Assembly (NCBI GenBank): GCA_023213315.1
Contig: JAKCPI010005104.1
Coordinates: 154,325-218,324 of the forward strand
Direction of reading: 5' to 3'
DNA: 64,000 nt
Origin: Euborellia annulipes
Lineage: Eukaryota; Arthropoda; Insecta; Dermaptera; Anisolabididae
Shown here: in pieces, positions 49,301 to 50,970 of the stretch
Layout: every line of letters starts with the position of its first letter
How positions within the stretch are numbered: the first letter of the stretch is position 1
The notes under the pieces: generated by a model
The model's input: only the letters and a program-made list of their open reading frames with translations
The model's database searches: none
Told to the model about the DNA's origin: nothing
Translations under genes and position numbers: made by a program

Positions 49301-50078
49301 TATAAATTTATGAAATTGATAAATTTCCATTTCAAATTGCTCTTATGCTAATATTAATACGTAAAGAGAAATGTTCACCCGTGATTTGAAAATTAAGTAG
49401 TCAGCTGTTTATATACAAATCATTGAATGAAATAGGAATATAAATGACTTTTATTATTTAACTCTAAATTTGCTTTACGTTATAAAATTTTCTCTCTTCA
49501 AAGCTATATCTATCTAGCTATTTTTTCTATTTCATCTTGGTAAAATTTTCCTTTGTGAATTCAATGGGAAAATACTTTATTTGATTTTGTAAATCAACAA
49601 AAGAGATATTTATTTATCTAAATTTTTTCATGATTAAAATTTTGGGTTCAATAAATTAGATAGAAATGAATAATTAATTGAAAAGCTTACTAGGAGGTGC
49701 TTTGTTGGTTGCGAGTCCCCACAAAGATCTTCTTCTTTTGTTGATTGAAGCAGGTGGAATCTCATCCAGTTGATTTCTGACAATTTCCAGTTCTTTTTTC
49801 TGACTGGTGGGAGCCACATAATTATTCAATGGGGGTGGCATAGGGCGTAGTGGAGCTAAAGGAGGATATAGGCTGTCAGGCCCTAGCGCCTCTAGTGAGG
49901 AAGTGGCCATAGATGTAGCTCTCAATTGACCTAGAACTTCTCGGTACTCGGCTTGAGAGAGTCCCAAAACCGCAGAGGCTTTAATTCCAGGACAGGGACG
50001 TTTATGTAAATGTTCAACGATTGGATGACCGCTTAGTAGATCTTCTTCAGATTTTGTAGTTGTTATACGATCGTGAGA
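4148..50078 (-). CDS. wake: WAKE/ANKFN1-family gene, five internal exons (gene span)
   Basis: This entry is the gene model; single exons follow. Joined in minus-strand order, the five exons give 976 bases, or 325 codons plus one base, with no stop and with intron phases that agree at every junction. The product runs: pre-ankyrin region (residues about 1-163), ankyrin repeat 1 (about 164-194), ankyrin repeat 2 (about 196-225), then a helical, Asn-rich linker to about 325. Known of the family: Drosophila Wide awake and vertebrate ANKFN1 are cytoplasmic or membrane-associated scaffold proteins with ankyrin repeats followed by an FN3 domain. The fly protein acts in clock neurons and promotes sleep onset through the GABA-A receptor Rdl. 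Inferred: the FN3 and C-terminal exons lie left of base 1 and the start codon lies right of base 50078. The family name rests on recalled motif order and not on an alignment. Confidence 0.75.
4514..5277. repeat. inverted-repeat element with paired hammerhead-like cores
   Basis: The outer arms begin tctggaggtttacttctttt (4514 on) and end with its complement at 5277. Inside each arm lies a hammerhead-like core: minus strand 4615-4642 and plus strand 5132-5159, both CTGATGA, a short stem with G-U pairs, then GAAACTGTGAGAATGTGCAC. A nested inverted repeat (4643-4702 with 4783-4841) fills the middle. A MITE later entered at 4842. The terminal triplet after GAAAC is TGT and not GTC, so self-cleavage is doubtful. 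Confidence 0.65.
4842..5122. mobile_element. hAT-like G-tract MITE inserted in the inverted-repeat element
   Basis: Left end CAAGGGCGGATACAAGAGGG and right end (reverse) CAGTGGCGGATCCAGAG. Exact 8-base target duplication GTTCCAGG at 4834-4841 and 5123-5130. G-rich and C-rich tracts lie just inside both ends. The interior holds a Rep-A 3' hairpin fragment (about 5040-5080). Confidence 0.85.
5278..6714. other. A+T-rich intron, one unexplained open frame
   Basis: No recognised element. A minus-strand frame of 118 codons (5359-5715) starts only with TTG, has intron-like composition and matches nothing I know. From about 6460 a short block (caaacggcttaag) echoes the tandem repeat at 63.2 kb. Confidence 0.35.
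6715..6746 (+). ncRNA. hammerhead-ribozyme-like core
   Basis: Reads CTGAAGA, then stem II (TGGTCC, loop, AGGACC; six pairs), then GAAAC-GTT. All core positions match a minimal type I hammerhead except that the usual CTGATGA is CTGAAGA, a variant seen in most copies here. GTT is an allowed cleavage triplet. Flanking CAGT and ACTG could make stem I. Confidence 0.5.
6829..6890. mobile_element. single end of a G-tract MITE
   Basis: CAGGCACGTAGCCAGGTGG followed by a G/C-rich block resembles the left end of the hAT-like MITEs. I find no matching right end or target duplication, so it is a fragment. Confidence 0.35.
7038..7425 (-). repeat. Rep-A element, divergent truncated copy
   Basis: Shares with the reference copy at 43295-43985 the blocks around 'tttcctatgaagtacaag', 'acctcgtagctctttt', the dinucleotide-like 'agacagaca', and 'aatttttgacatgaatgcaat' near its 5' end, in reverse orientation. 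It is decayed and interrupted by poly-A. Confidence 0.5.
7621..7724 (-). CDS. wake: wake/ANKFN1 exon, ankyrin repeat 2
   Basis: A 104-base exon between …ttttatag (acceptor) and CAAT|gtgagt (donor), phase 2 in and phase 1 out. It encodes VNADGLSPLDIAVLNHNR and then QLAKMLVAFGAQEGNQ. This matches the ankyrin consensus closely: DG-x-(S/T)-PL at the start, 'IAVLNHN' in place of 'xAxxxGH', and 'LLxxGA' as 'MLVAFGA'. The split codons give Ser at the junction with repeat 1 and Phe at the junction with the next exon. The sequence is strongly coding in composition inside an A+T-rich intron, with no other open frame of note. Confidence 0.88.
7725..8270. other. intron, nothing recognised
   Basis: A+T-rich with homopolymer runs. 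No exon or repeat identified between the ankyrin-2 exon and the repeat cluster that follows. Confidence 0.4.
8271..8404 (+). repeat. fold-back family D, one arm
   Basis: The block 'aaaagcaatatgttaacgtc' through 'tttttaacacccatttg' is nearly identical to 20573-20670. The element continues after the SINE cluster (8850-8960), so younger insertions split it. Confidence 0.6.
8408..8526. repeat. two tRNA-like SINE heads in inverted orientation
   Basis: Left half (plus) reads gggcttggtgtagtaggtag…cgccgcgggt; right half (minus) is the complement of gggctttgtgtagaggttag…gtcgcgggttcgg. Each half carries an A-box-like and B-box-like sequence. The two heads face each other, so one transcript would fold on itself. 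Confidence 0.6.
8545..8850 (-). repeat. tRNA-derived SINE, family S2
   Basis: On the minus strand it begins gaggcgagagtggcttatcg, with A box 'TGGCTTATCGGATAAGCTG' and B box 'GAGTTCGAACCC', then a non-tRNA body. The head matches the copy at 13303. A second B-like block (GGTTCGAATTC, plus strand near 8630) suggests a dimeric or compound copy. Confidence 0.6.
8850..8964 (+). repeat. fold-back family D, continuation
   Basis: 'aacgtcactgttaaaact' through 'gtctgtttttagagaatagac' matches 20590-20710. It partly duplicates the arm at 8271-8404 after the SINE insertions. Confidence 0.55.
8965..9157. mobile_element. possible degenerate hAT-like MITE
   Basis: Left end CAGTAACTGG and right end (reverse) CAGTGGCGTAACTAG, with a C/G-rich block just inside the left end. 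The flanks (aatagact / aataagat) match at only about 6 of 8 bases. The boundaries are uncertain. Confidence 0.35.
9537..10450. repeat. Rep-A elements in head-on palindromic arrangement
   Basis: Plus-orientation Rep-A (9537 to about 9790) and minus-orientation Rep-A (to 10450) meet at the 3' hairpin (about 9785-9875, ttgtgtgctgtgc-type arms). The arms are inverted copies over more than 250 bases, including the ttgccatggtaacaaaatat block at 9722 and 9940. The right end carries the ctatatata / gagaaagta terminal hairpin. Confidence 0.75.
10616..10684. promoter_or_regulatory. paired E-boxes in an inverted repeat
   Basis: TTACACGTGTGGATTC and GAATCACCACACGTGG form an inverted repeat about 30 bases apart, each arm holding a CACGTG E-box. 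The surroundings are repeat-free. Regulatory function is inference only. Confidence 0.25.
10920..11310. mobile_element. TTAA-flanked non-autonomous element (family B)
   Basis: The ends are GGTGCGAGTCTCGGGG and, inverted, GGTGTGCGTCTCGAAAAG, each directly next to TTAA (10916-10919 and 11311-11314). TTAA targets are typical of piggyBac-type transposition, though these termini are not the classic CCC type. No transposase. Related copies lie at 33712-33756 and 52848-53207. Confidence 0.7.
11510..11588 (-). CDS. wake: wake/ANKFN1 exon, ankyrin repeat 1
   Basis: A 79-base exon between …gttggcag (acceptor) and CAACAG|gtattc (donor), phase 1 in and phase 2 out. It encodes LFAAVEHGHVDRVRTIL, a clear ankyrin helix pair: Ala-rich first helix, the 'GH' turn, then a second helix ending in Leu. 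The DVDVN that follows fits the repeat's terminal loop. The repeat lacks the usual TPLH at its start, which is common for a capping first repeat. The opposite strand is also open here for about 60 codons, but that frame has no splice logic and is a shadow. Confidence 0.87.
11860..12100. repeat. inverted-repeat element with hammerhead-like core
   Basis: The arms 11860-11947 and 12016-12100 are inverted copies (gcagccaaaattatttctt… at the ends). The right arm has CTGAAGA (12023-12029), a GGCC…GGCC stem, then GAAAC-CTC. The left arm (minus strand) ends GAAAC-GTC but has a decayed CTGA side, so each arm keeps a different half of a working core. Confidence 0.65.
12101..13302. other. A+T-rich intron with a SINE-tail scrap
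   Basis: The block 'ggggtccaggcattcttatt' (about 12199-12218) is a fragment of SINE family S1. The rest is low-complexity A+T sequence with no exon seen. Confidence 0.4.
13303..13455 (+). repeat. tRNA-derived SINE, family S2
   Basis: Head with A box 'TGGCTAATCGGATAAGCTG' and B box 'GGGTTCAAATCCC', followed by a short body ending in an AATAAT microsatellite tail. It would fold as a tRNA-like head but has an over-long variable region; it is a SINE and not a working tRNA gene. Confidence 0.65.
13456..14399. other. intron, nothing recognised
   Basis: A+T-rich with one G-rich run (13875-13892). No exon or named repeat. Confidence 0.4.
14400..15640 (+). repeat. Rep-A element, old copy with internal duplication and insertion
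   Basis: The 5' part (gagaaagtattgcgattatgtc), middle (agatgctctttaaaat) and 3' hairpin (15548-15635) are in order. The block 'gtttgaagcacactct…' occurs twice (about 14685 and 14889), a partial tandem duplication. A GC-rich repeat (15070-15305) and a family C fragment (14832) are inserted. Confidence 0.5.
15070..15305 (-). repeat. GC-rich interspersed repeat (family G)
   Basis: Minus-strand sequence ends ccgaccccgcatcgggggaa then tatggcgaggacagaagaag; the same end occurs at 48392-48440. GC content is far above the surroundings. It could be a SINE or a LINE 3' end. The 81- and 77-codon frames across it are not supported as genes. Confidence 0.5.
15641..16315. other. intron, nothing recognised
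   Basis: A+T-rich sequence up to the donor of the 16.3-kb exon. No element seen. Confidence 0.4.
16316..16417 (-). CDS. wake: wake/ANKFN1 exon, segment leading into ankyrin repeats
   Basis: A 102-base exon bounded by …cctgtag (acceptor) and G|gtatgc (donor), phase 1 in and phase 1 out. It encodes 33 whole codons with RHDGMEFLVDGLNLGKN followed by the basic amphipathic KLDKLARINIHLHA; the last Ala is completed by the next exon. This motif sits directly before the first ankyrin repeat, as I recall for the family. The acceptor could alternatively be two bases further in (tagag), but only the chosen one keeps the phase of both neighbours. GC content is far above that of the flanking introns. Confidence 0.85.
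16418..17380. other. intron with a decayed ribozyme-like core and a tRNA-like SINE head
   Basis: On the minus strand, 16868-16896 reads TGATGATCC, loop, GATCGAAATGTTGG, a decayed hammerhead-like core. At 17033-17105 (minus) a tRNA-like head has the B box GGTTCGTTCCCG. The rest is featureless A+T sequence. Confidence 0.4.
17381..17628 (+). repeat. interspersed repeat, family F
   Basis: About 80% like 62019-62249 by eye: 'aaagaataca', 'gagaaatcgtaacttt', 'aactcaaaaagtta', 'gacattagcgaattatat'. It ends in a (gaca/gacg) run and a tatata tail. No coding capacity. Confidence 0.6.
17629..18800. other. A+T-rich intron, nothing recognised
   Basis: Low-complexity A+T sequence. The minus-strand frame at 18580-18792 is lysine/asparagine-rich chance coding. 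Confidence 0.4.
18809..19046. mobile_element. hAT-like G-tract MITE carrying a SINE tail
   Basis: Left end AAGGGCGGTCCCAGAGGGG, right end (reverse) CAATGGCGTCCTAG. Exact 8-base duplication ATTTAGAC at 18801-18808 and 19047-19054. Poly-G lies inside the left end and poly-C inside the right. The interior (18861-18990) is the tail of SINE family S1 in reverse. Confidence 0.8.
19105..19192 (-). repeat. tRNA-like SINE head
   Basis: Minus strand: 'cgtgactcgtgactcagcga' followed by the B box GGGTTCGCTTCCCG. The spacing fits a tRNA-derived head; no intact cloverleaf. Confidence 0.5.
19411..19646. repeat. fold-back element, family C
   Basis: Inverted arms: atttgcacattctcgtttt…actagttaggcagcc at the left and its complement at the right (19597-19646). 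The 'CTAGTTAGGCAGCC' core recurs at 14832 and 28301. Internal loop about 130 bases. Non-coding. Confidence 0.65.
19647..20289. other. intron, nothing recognised
   Basis: A+T-rich, with poly-A runs near 20033-20060. No element seen. Confidence 0.4.
20290..20710. repeat. fold-back element, family D (full copy)
   Basis: Left arm (20290-20390) is the reverse complement of the right arm (20600-20710), ending in ctattctctaaaa / gagaatagac. The arms share aacgctgattgtttttac and its complement. A related, disrupted copy spans 8271-8964. No protein. Confidence 0.7.
20711..21447. other. intron, nothing recognised
   Basis: A+T-rich, with an (ATT)n run near 21220. No exon or repeat. Confidence 0.4.
21448..21695 (+). 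repeat. tRNA-derived SINE, family S1 (best copy)
   Basis: Head: ccctcggggtttagcgtagaggttagcgtg (A-box region), GCGGGTTCGGACCCC (B box). Body: the inverted pair taagtcatttggctacc / aaatggcttaaataag, 'gccgaaaagactgtgtgaga', and an A-rich tail. This is the reference copy; others lie at 25152, 37780, 60350 and 61690. Confidence 0.75.
21724..21891. repeat. near-perfect palindrome
   Basis: Arms 21724-21794 and 21821-21891 are exact inverted copies of about 71 bases around a 26-base A+T loop. It sits directly after the S1 SINE tail. No target duplication was found. Confidence 0.85.
21892..22624. other. intron, nothing recognised
   Basis: A+T-rich. A minus-strand 76-codon frame (21916-22146) has plausible residues but no ATG-context, splice or family support. 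Confidence 0.35.
22625..22860 (+). repeat. tRNA-like block followed by a hammerhead-like core
   Basis: A tRNA-like segment (22688-22735; minus-strand B box GTGGTTCAACTCC) is embedded between inverted copies of ttatataatt…atattacttcat. The plus strand then gives CTGATGA (22773-22779), a stem-loop, and GAAAC-ATC. The ATC triplet would weaken A15-U16 pairing, so activity is doubtful. Confidence 0.5.
23522..23554 (+). ncRNA. hammerhead-ribozyme-like core (best-formed)
   Basis: CTGATGA, then a perfect 6-pair stem II (GAGTGC, GATCG loop, GCACTC), then GAAAC-GTC. Every conserved core base of a minimal type I hammerhead is present. There is no room for an internal stem III, as in the PLE-type motifs that are thought to act as dimers. 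Confidence 0.6.
23560..24480. other. intron with one decayed ribozyme-like core
   Basis: At 24208-24240 the plus strand reads TTGATGATGGTACC, loop, AACCGAAATGTTTC, a degenerate core. The rest is A+T-rich with nothing recognised. Confidence 0.4.
24485..24690. promoter_or_regulatory. GC-richer island with three CCAAT boxes
   Basis: Repeat-free block. On the plus strand CCAAT occurs at about 24575, 24582 and 24612 within about 45 bases (ATTGG on the gene strand). The downstream minus strand has a short ATG frame (MEGDIWKM…). Clustered CCAAT boxes suggest a promoter or enhancer inside the 33-kb intron; this is inference. Confidence 0.25.
24691..25151. other. intron, nothing recognised
   Basis: A+T-rich. 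A small hairpin with CACCTGTT / AACAGGTG arms lies at about 24867-24891. Confidence 0.35.
25152..25250 (+). repeat. SINE family S1, internally deleted copy
   Basis: The head ggccctcggggcttggtgta…gcgtgctaa joins directly to the body at 'atgcctggacccc', skipping the B box. A 17-base G run follows at about 25231-25247. Confidence 0.6.
25653..25920. mobile_element. hAT-like G-tract MITE with exact target duplication
   Basis: Perfect 15-base ends CAGGGGCGTATATAG and complement. Exact 8-base duplication GTAATAGT at 25645-25652 and 25921-25928. Poly-G inside the left end and poly-C inside both halves. The identical ends suggest a young copy. Confidence 0.88.
25929..27167. other. A+T-rich intron, nothing recognised
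   Basis: Long low-complexity stretch with many homopolymer runs; no exon or named element. Confidence 0.4.
27168..27725 (+). repeat. Rep-A 3' half, split by a MITE
   Basis: 'tttgtgcttcataggaaagc' through 'aatataaatatt' (27168-27247) continues after the MITE at 27569 with 'tctgaattctaatatatcgg' and the terminal hairpin (27630-27720, ttgtgtgctgtgcgac). The order matches 43760-43985, which shows the MITE arrived later. Confidence 0.7.
27268..27560. mobile_element. hAT-like G-tract MITE inside Rep-A
   Basis: Perfect 15-base ends CATGGGCGTACCCAG and complement; exact duplication TTTCCATG at 27260-27267 and 27561-27568. G-tracts of 9-10 bases inside both ends. An imperfect direct repeat (gcatggtcagatcatggtcg / ggcagatcatggtcgtccag) lies near 27302-27351. 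Confidence 0.88.
28299..28400. repeat. fold-back element, family C (short)
   Basis: Inverted arms agcccggtagttaggcagcc / ggtctgcataactaccgggct with a nested hairpin taaagctttt…gaaagcttta in the middle. It shares the TAGTTAGGCAGCC core with 19411-19646. Confidence 0.7.
28401..28975. other. intron with a decayed GAAACGTC motif
   Basis: At 28519-28552 the plus strand has TTGAGCATGATTC…GGTACGAAACGTC, a poor hammerhead-like remnant. The rest is A+T-rich. Confidence 0.35.
28976..29060. mobile_element. mariner-like end pair inside a Rep-A terminal hairpin
   Basis: Two exact inverted 20-base ends (ttgggttgttcggaaagtaa, 28986-29005 and 29011-29030) are separated by 5 bases. The sequence is typical of a mariner terminal repeat, with TA just before it. 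Flanking 'actttctctt' and 'gagaaagcatttt' are the two sides of a Rep-A 5' hairpin. Confidence 0.6.
29061..30300. other. intron, nothing recognised
   Basis: A+T-rich. The 65-codon plus-strand frame at 29416 has no splice or family support. Confidence 0.4.
30310..30440 (+). repeat. small inverted repeat with hammerhead-like core
   Basis: Arms taatcatgatttattttaat / ctaactaaaataaaccacga flank CTGATGA (30358-30364), a loose stem, and GAAATAGTG. The CTGATGA half is intact but the GAAAC-GTC half is decayed. Confidence 0.4.
30487..30541 (+). repeat. 3' half of a tRNA-like sequence
   Basis: A perfect T-arm (CCTGG TTCGACT CCAGG) follows an anticodon-arm-like CCGCGAAAGCGTGG. There is no acceptor 5' half or A box, so it is a tRNA fragment or SINE remnant and not a gene. 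Confidence 0.4.
31028..31095 (+). repeat. Rep-A 5' terminal hairpin only
   Basis: 'actttctcttaccctatata' … 'gagagaaagtattgcgatca' is the 5' end hairpin without the body. Confidence 0.5.
31096..32240. other. intron with a tRNA-like scrap
   Basis: A tRNA-like region (about 31765-31830, B-box-like GGTTCAATCCC) is present. The rest is A+T-rich without features. Confidence 0.35.
32275..32485. promoter_or_regulatory. GC-richer repeat-free island
   Basis: Composition changes sharply here. The plus strand is open for about 73 codons from ATG at 32275 (MKERKTRREMLFDKWEDYV…), with no recognised family. On the minus strand an ATG frame (MGIAENKQGPHRINDLR) ends at a weak donor (gtgggc) in phase 1, which fits the wake exon at 16417. 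It could be a conserved element or an alternative first exon; neither is proven. Confidence 0.25.
32486..33711. other. intron with a SINE S3 remnant
   Basis: At 33358-33430 (minus) a tRNA-Leu/Ser-like SINE head remnant (gaggttagtttgctaa…) is present. Otherwise A+T-rich; a (TA)n run lies at 32698-32712. Confidence 0.35.
33712..33756 (-). mobile_element. family B end fragment at TTAA
   Basis: Minus strand GGTGCGCGTTTCGGGGTGCT, next to TTAA (33757-33760), then 'gggagattccagcggcaatc'. It is a solo end of the element at 10920. Confidence 0.6.
33766..35139. other. intron, nothing recognised
   Basis: A+T-rich sequence without exon or element. Confidence 0.4.
35140..35232 (+). repeat. Rep-A 3' terminal hairpin
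   Basis: Arms agcacagaacacaactttct / gaaagtggtgtgttgtgc, ending gtcacaccagatttttt, fused to the first bases of the 5' end (actttctcttacctat). It is an internal-deletion product of Rep-A. Confidence 0.6.
35233..37030. other. intron with a 27-base-arm hairpin and (CA)n
   Basis: Exact inverted arms at 36274-36300 and 36343-36369 (tattattatgtgagtttttaat…). A (CA)n microsatellite lies at about 36078-36100. No gene seen. Confidence 0.45.
37032..37370 (+). repeat. tRNA Leu/Ser-like SINE (S3), split by a MITE
   Basis: Head ctccgtggccgagaggctag (A box of Leu/Ser type) runs to 'tattgacaaa', is interrupted by the MITE, and resumes 'ttgacaaatataataatatt' with 'ggcgcggattccaggcagtc'. Related fragments lie at 33358, 48095 and 48240. 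Confidence 0.6.
37069..37307. mobile_element. hAT-like G-tract MITE inside SINE S3
   Basis: Ends CATTGGCGTAGCCAG and, inverted, CATAGGCGTAGCCAG; exact duplication TTGACAAA at 37061-37068 and 37308-37315. Long G and C runs inside the ends. A Rep-A 5' scrap lies within it. Confidence 0.87.
37379..37605 (-). repeat. Rep-A 5' half
   Basis: Reverse orientation: 'acttaaatataaaatttcaa' through 'atcaaaatctcgacatcgaa' to the terminal hairpin 'ctttctcttatatt…gggtaagagaaagt'. The 3' half is absent. Confidence 0.65.
37780..37895 (+). repeat. SINE S1 fragment fused to a Rep-A 3' scrap
   Basis: 'cctaacctcgtataccaaaa', GCGGGTTCGGATCCC, then the catttggatacc-type inverted pair. It passes at 'ggcttaagagaaagttgtgt' directly into a Rep-A 3' end, a chimeric junction. 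Confidence 0.6.
37973..38121 (+). repeat. minisatellite, 25-base unit, about six copies
   Basis: Unit like aacaactgagcttctcttct plus five bases. The 'gagcttctcttct' block starts at 38028, 38053, 38078 and 38103, exactly 25 apart, with two more decayed units to the left. Confidence 0.85.
38122..40411. other. intron, nothing recognised
   Basis: A+T-rich, with a (CA)n run near 38581. A pyrimidine-rich 63-codon frame (39270-39461, MKITLSILYLP…) resembles a signal peptide but has no support as a gene. Confidence 0.35.
40412..40620 (-). mobile_element. possible pogo/Tigger-like remnant
   Basis: TA followed by CAGTCAGTCCTTGACTTAAG (40412 on) resembles a Tigger-type terminal repeat. The adjoining minus-strand frame (EFDPRTLYKELQVN…) could be a decayed transposase scrap. 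I find no second end. Confidence 0.25.
40621..41750. other. intron, nothing recognised
   Basis: A+T-rich, moderately mixed composition; no element or exon before the block at 41761. Confidence 0.35.
41761..41892 (+). CDS. possible exon of an unrecognised plus-strand gene (block 1)
   Basis: An open block of 44 codons with a strongly protein-like composition, unlike the surrounding intron. It contains EVYAEHSFFEDYEDQEY, then ISTKAILYEEDASTPQ and PLQKKLKC. It is acidic, with a basic end. There is no Met; the left edge may be an acceptor within 41751-41772 (…aaaaag or …gtgag), and the right edge may be a weak donor (gtgaat after TGT). The block lies inside the 33-kb wake intron on the opposite strand and is followed by two further blocks in the same phase. 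I do not recognise the family. A decayed transposon gene is the main alternative. Confidence 0.3.
42100..42171 (+). CDS. possible exon of an unrecognised plus-strand gene (block 2)
   Basis: A 72-base, exactly 24-codon block between gatag (acceptor-like) and GAAAAA|gtaatt (donor-like). It encodes QK followed by PTPEWISSNEFCQLIMEHLY and EK, with a Trp and good amphipathic spacing. Phase 0 on both sides lets it join block 1 and block 3 without a frame change. The acceptor has only a modest pyrimidine tract. The function is unknown. Confidence 0.32.
42253..42339 (+). CDS. possible terminal exon of an unrecognised plus-strand gene (block 3)
   Basis: After a good acceptor (ttttttactatatcag) the sequence reads GPAVMEFILPFFRKTNFF, then RPARLRLAHM and a TAA stop at 42337-42339: 28 codons with phase 0 entry. 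The end is hydrophobic and then basic. It fits block 2 directly, giving a continuous C-terminus. I found no clear poly(A) signal close by. The family is not recognised, so treat the three blocks as one hypothesis. Confidence 0.3.
   Translation, partial: GPAVMEFILPFFRKTNFFRPARLRLAHM
42340..43290. other. intron, nothing recognised
   Basis: A+T-rich; no repeat family member until Rep-A begins. Confidence 0.35.
43295..43985 (+). repeat. Rep-A, reference full-length copy (about 690 bases)
   Basis: 5' end: ctttctcttacctat, a (TA)n loop, then tagagagagaaag, forming a hairpin. Body: 'tcgatgtcgagattttgatg', a (gtct) run, 'gttgaaattttatatc', 'ttgccatggtaacaaaatat'. 3' end: a long imperfect hairpin, gtgtgacaagcacagaacac … ttgtgtgctgtgcgccagtc, ending cacaccagattttttt. 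There is no open frame and no clear terminal inverted repeat or target duplication. A Helitron-like or other hairpin-ended mode is possible. Confidence 0.75.
44505..44690 (+). repeat. tRNA-derived SINE
   Basis: Head 'tcgggccttggtgtagtggt' (A box), 'caggttcgcatcccg' (B box), then 'aaattgatttcaatcgaatt', 'gatgtctaaaaggccttcgttgcc' type body and a short A-rich tail. It is related to S1 in its head. Confidence 0.65.
44793..44898 (-). repeat. SINE family S1, reverse copy
   Basis: Reverse of the head (ctcgggctaggggaagttgc, GTCACAGGTTCGGATCCC) and the 'gatgattttatttaagccat' body. About 100 bases from an opposite-orientation SINE. Confidence 0.65.
44899..47504. other. intron, nothing recognised apart from an S1 scrap
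   Basis: 'gattttatttaagccatttg' at 46664 is an S1 body fragment. A (TTAGA)n run lies at 46184-46204. No exon seen. Confidence 0.35.
47505..47577 (+). repeat. short repeat, family H copy 1
   Basis: 'tctttaaagctcggcaacca' … 'ccctggcagcttctctctct' matches 48648-48722 over about 70 bases. Origin unknown. Confidence 0.55.
48095..48310. repeat. two SINE S3 fragments in opposite orientation
   Basis: 48112-48165 (minus) and 48245-48300 (plus) share 'ttgacaatgtcaacatttct'-type sequence and the gaggtt / aacctctc head, facing each other. Confidence 0.45.
48392..48440 (+). repeat. family G end fragment
   Basis: 'ctgaccccgcaccgcgggat' and 'aatggcgaggacagaagaag' match the end of 15070-15305. Confidence 0.55.
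48648..48722 (+). repeat. short repeat, family H copy 2
   Basis: 'cctttaaagctcggcaacca' … 'ccttggcagcttctgtttct'; compared with copy 1 it has an extra tccaatcc-type insert. Confidence 0.55.
49039..49268. mobile_element. hAT-like G-tract MITE, right end decayed
   Basis: Left CAGTGGCGAATCCAG followed by a 12-base G run; right end reads cgttagtg instead of cgccactg. Exact duplication ATAAAAAT at 49031-49038 and 49269-49276. Confidence 0.8.
49691..50078 (-). CDS. wake: wake/ANKFN1 exon, pre-ankyrin region
   Basis: A 388-base exon between an acceptor (…cttag, 50079-50080) and a donor (gtaagc just left of 49691). It is open from its first base, with phase 0 entry and phase 1 exit, and encodes 129 residues. 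It begins SHDRITTTKSEED and contains the helix-like SQAEYREVLGQLRATS, a proline-rich stretch (PPLAPLRPMPPPL), and a basic segment ending RRSLWGLATNKAPP. It is GC-richer than its surroundings and has no repeat character. The split codon (A + AG) makes Lys with the exon at 16316-16417, 33 kb away, so the two can join directly; smaller exons could still lie between them. The leucine codon at 49965-49967 is not a start, because the frame continues upstream to the acceptor. Confidence 0.82.
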
Positions 50079-50352
50079 CTAAGATTAAAATCAAAACACC
50101 GTAAGAAAAATTATAAACAATATTAAATAAAAGAGTATCTGAATATATTTGAAACGTGGCTTTTTTTTTACTTACTGGAAGGGGAAGAACTAAATAAATT
50201 AAACTTAAAGAGGATTTTTTTTAGAACAAACCACGAAAGTTAAGTTGCTAAATCTCCTTAGAAATAACAATTGAGATCTCAGGGGTAATTTACCAATTTA
50301 TCTTTCTGTAAGATTTAAACTTTCGACCGTTGGTTCTCGTTGAAACATTTTG

Positions 50353-50601
50353 TAAATTAAAATTAAATATACAAATTAAACACTAGGTTATTTGTTTCAA
50401 AGGTTTTATTAATTAAAAATTAACACTTAATACGTATTTCGACAATTCCTTGTCATCCTCAGAAGTGATTACATTCCGAATGTAATCACTTCTGAGGATG
50501 ACAAGGAATTGTCGAAATACGTATTAAGTGTTAATTTTTAATTAATAAAACCTTTGAAACAAATAACCTAGTGTTTAATTTGTATATTTAATTTTAATTT
50601 A
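50353..50601. repeat. perfect 124-base-arm palindrome with hammerhead-like cores
   Basis: Arms 50353-50476 and 50478-50601 are identical inverted copies by direct reading, around one central base (50477). Each arm has CTGAGGA, a GACAA…TTGTC stem, then GAAATACGT (plus strand 50492-50523, minus strand 50431-50462). The core differs from consensus (CTGAGGA, GAAAT), so cleavage is uncertain. Confidence 0.85.
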
Positions 50602-50783
50602 TCTTTCTGTTACCATATCTGAAGTCATATAAATTAAATCAATCTAACTAACCTGGAACGCTCACCAAAATAACAAAGTCAGGCCGAATCGATAGTATTT
50701 AGAAATCAAATCCAATTTTTTTTAGATTGCTGATATATTAACGATGAGAAGTGCCTGTAGATTAACTATAAATTGGATATAGG

Positions 50784-50970
50784 AGAAGTAGCAGCCAGGG
50801 AATTAAATAAAAGACTTATTTAATTAATCAATCGTCGACGTTTCGGTCGCAAATCACGGCCTTCATTCTAAAAATTAATCGCCCTGATGAAGGTTATGAT
50901 TTGCAACCGAAACGTCGACGATTGATTAATTAAATAAAATTATTTTATTTAATTCTCTGGCTGCTACGTC
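50784..50970. repeat. inverted-repeat element with well-formed hammerhead-like core
   Basis: The arms share gtagcagccagggaattaaa and its complement. The right arm (plus, 50884-50916): CTGATGA, stem GGTT…AACC, GAAAC-GTC. The left arm (minus, 50837-50877) has GAAAC-GTC and the stem, but AGAATGA replaces CTGATGA. Confidence 0.7.
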
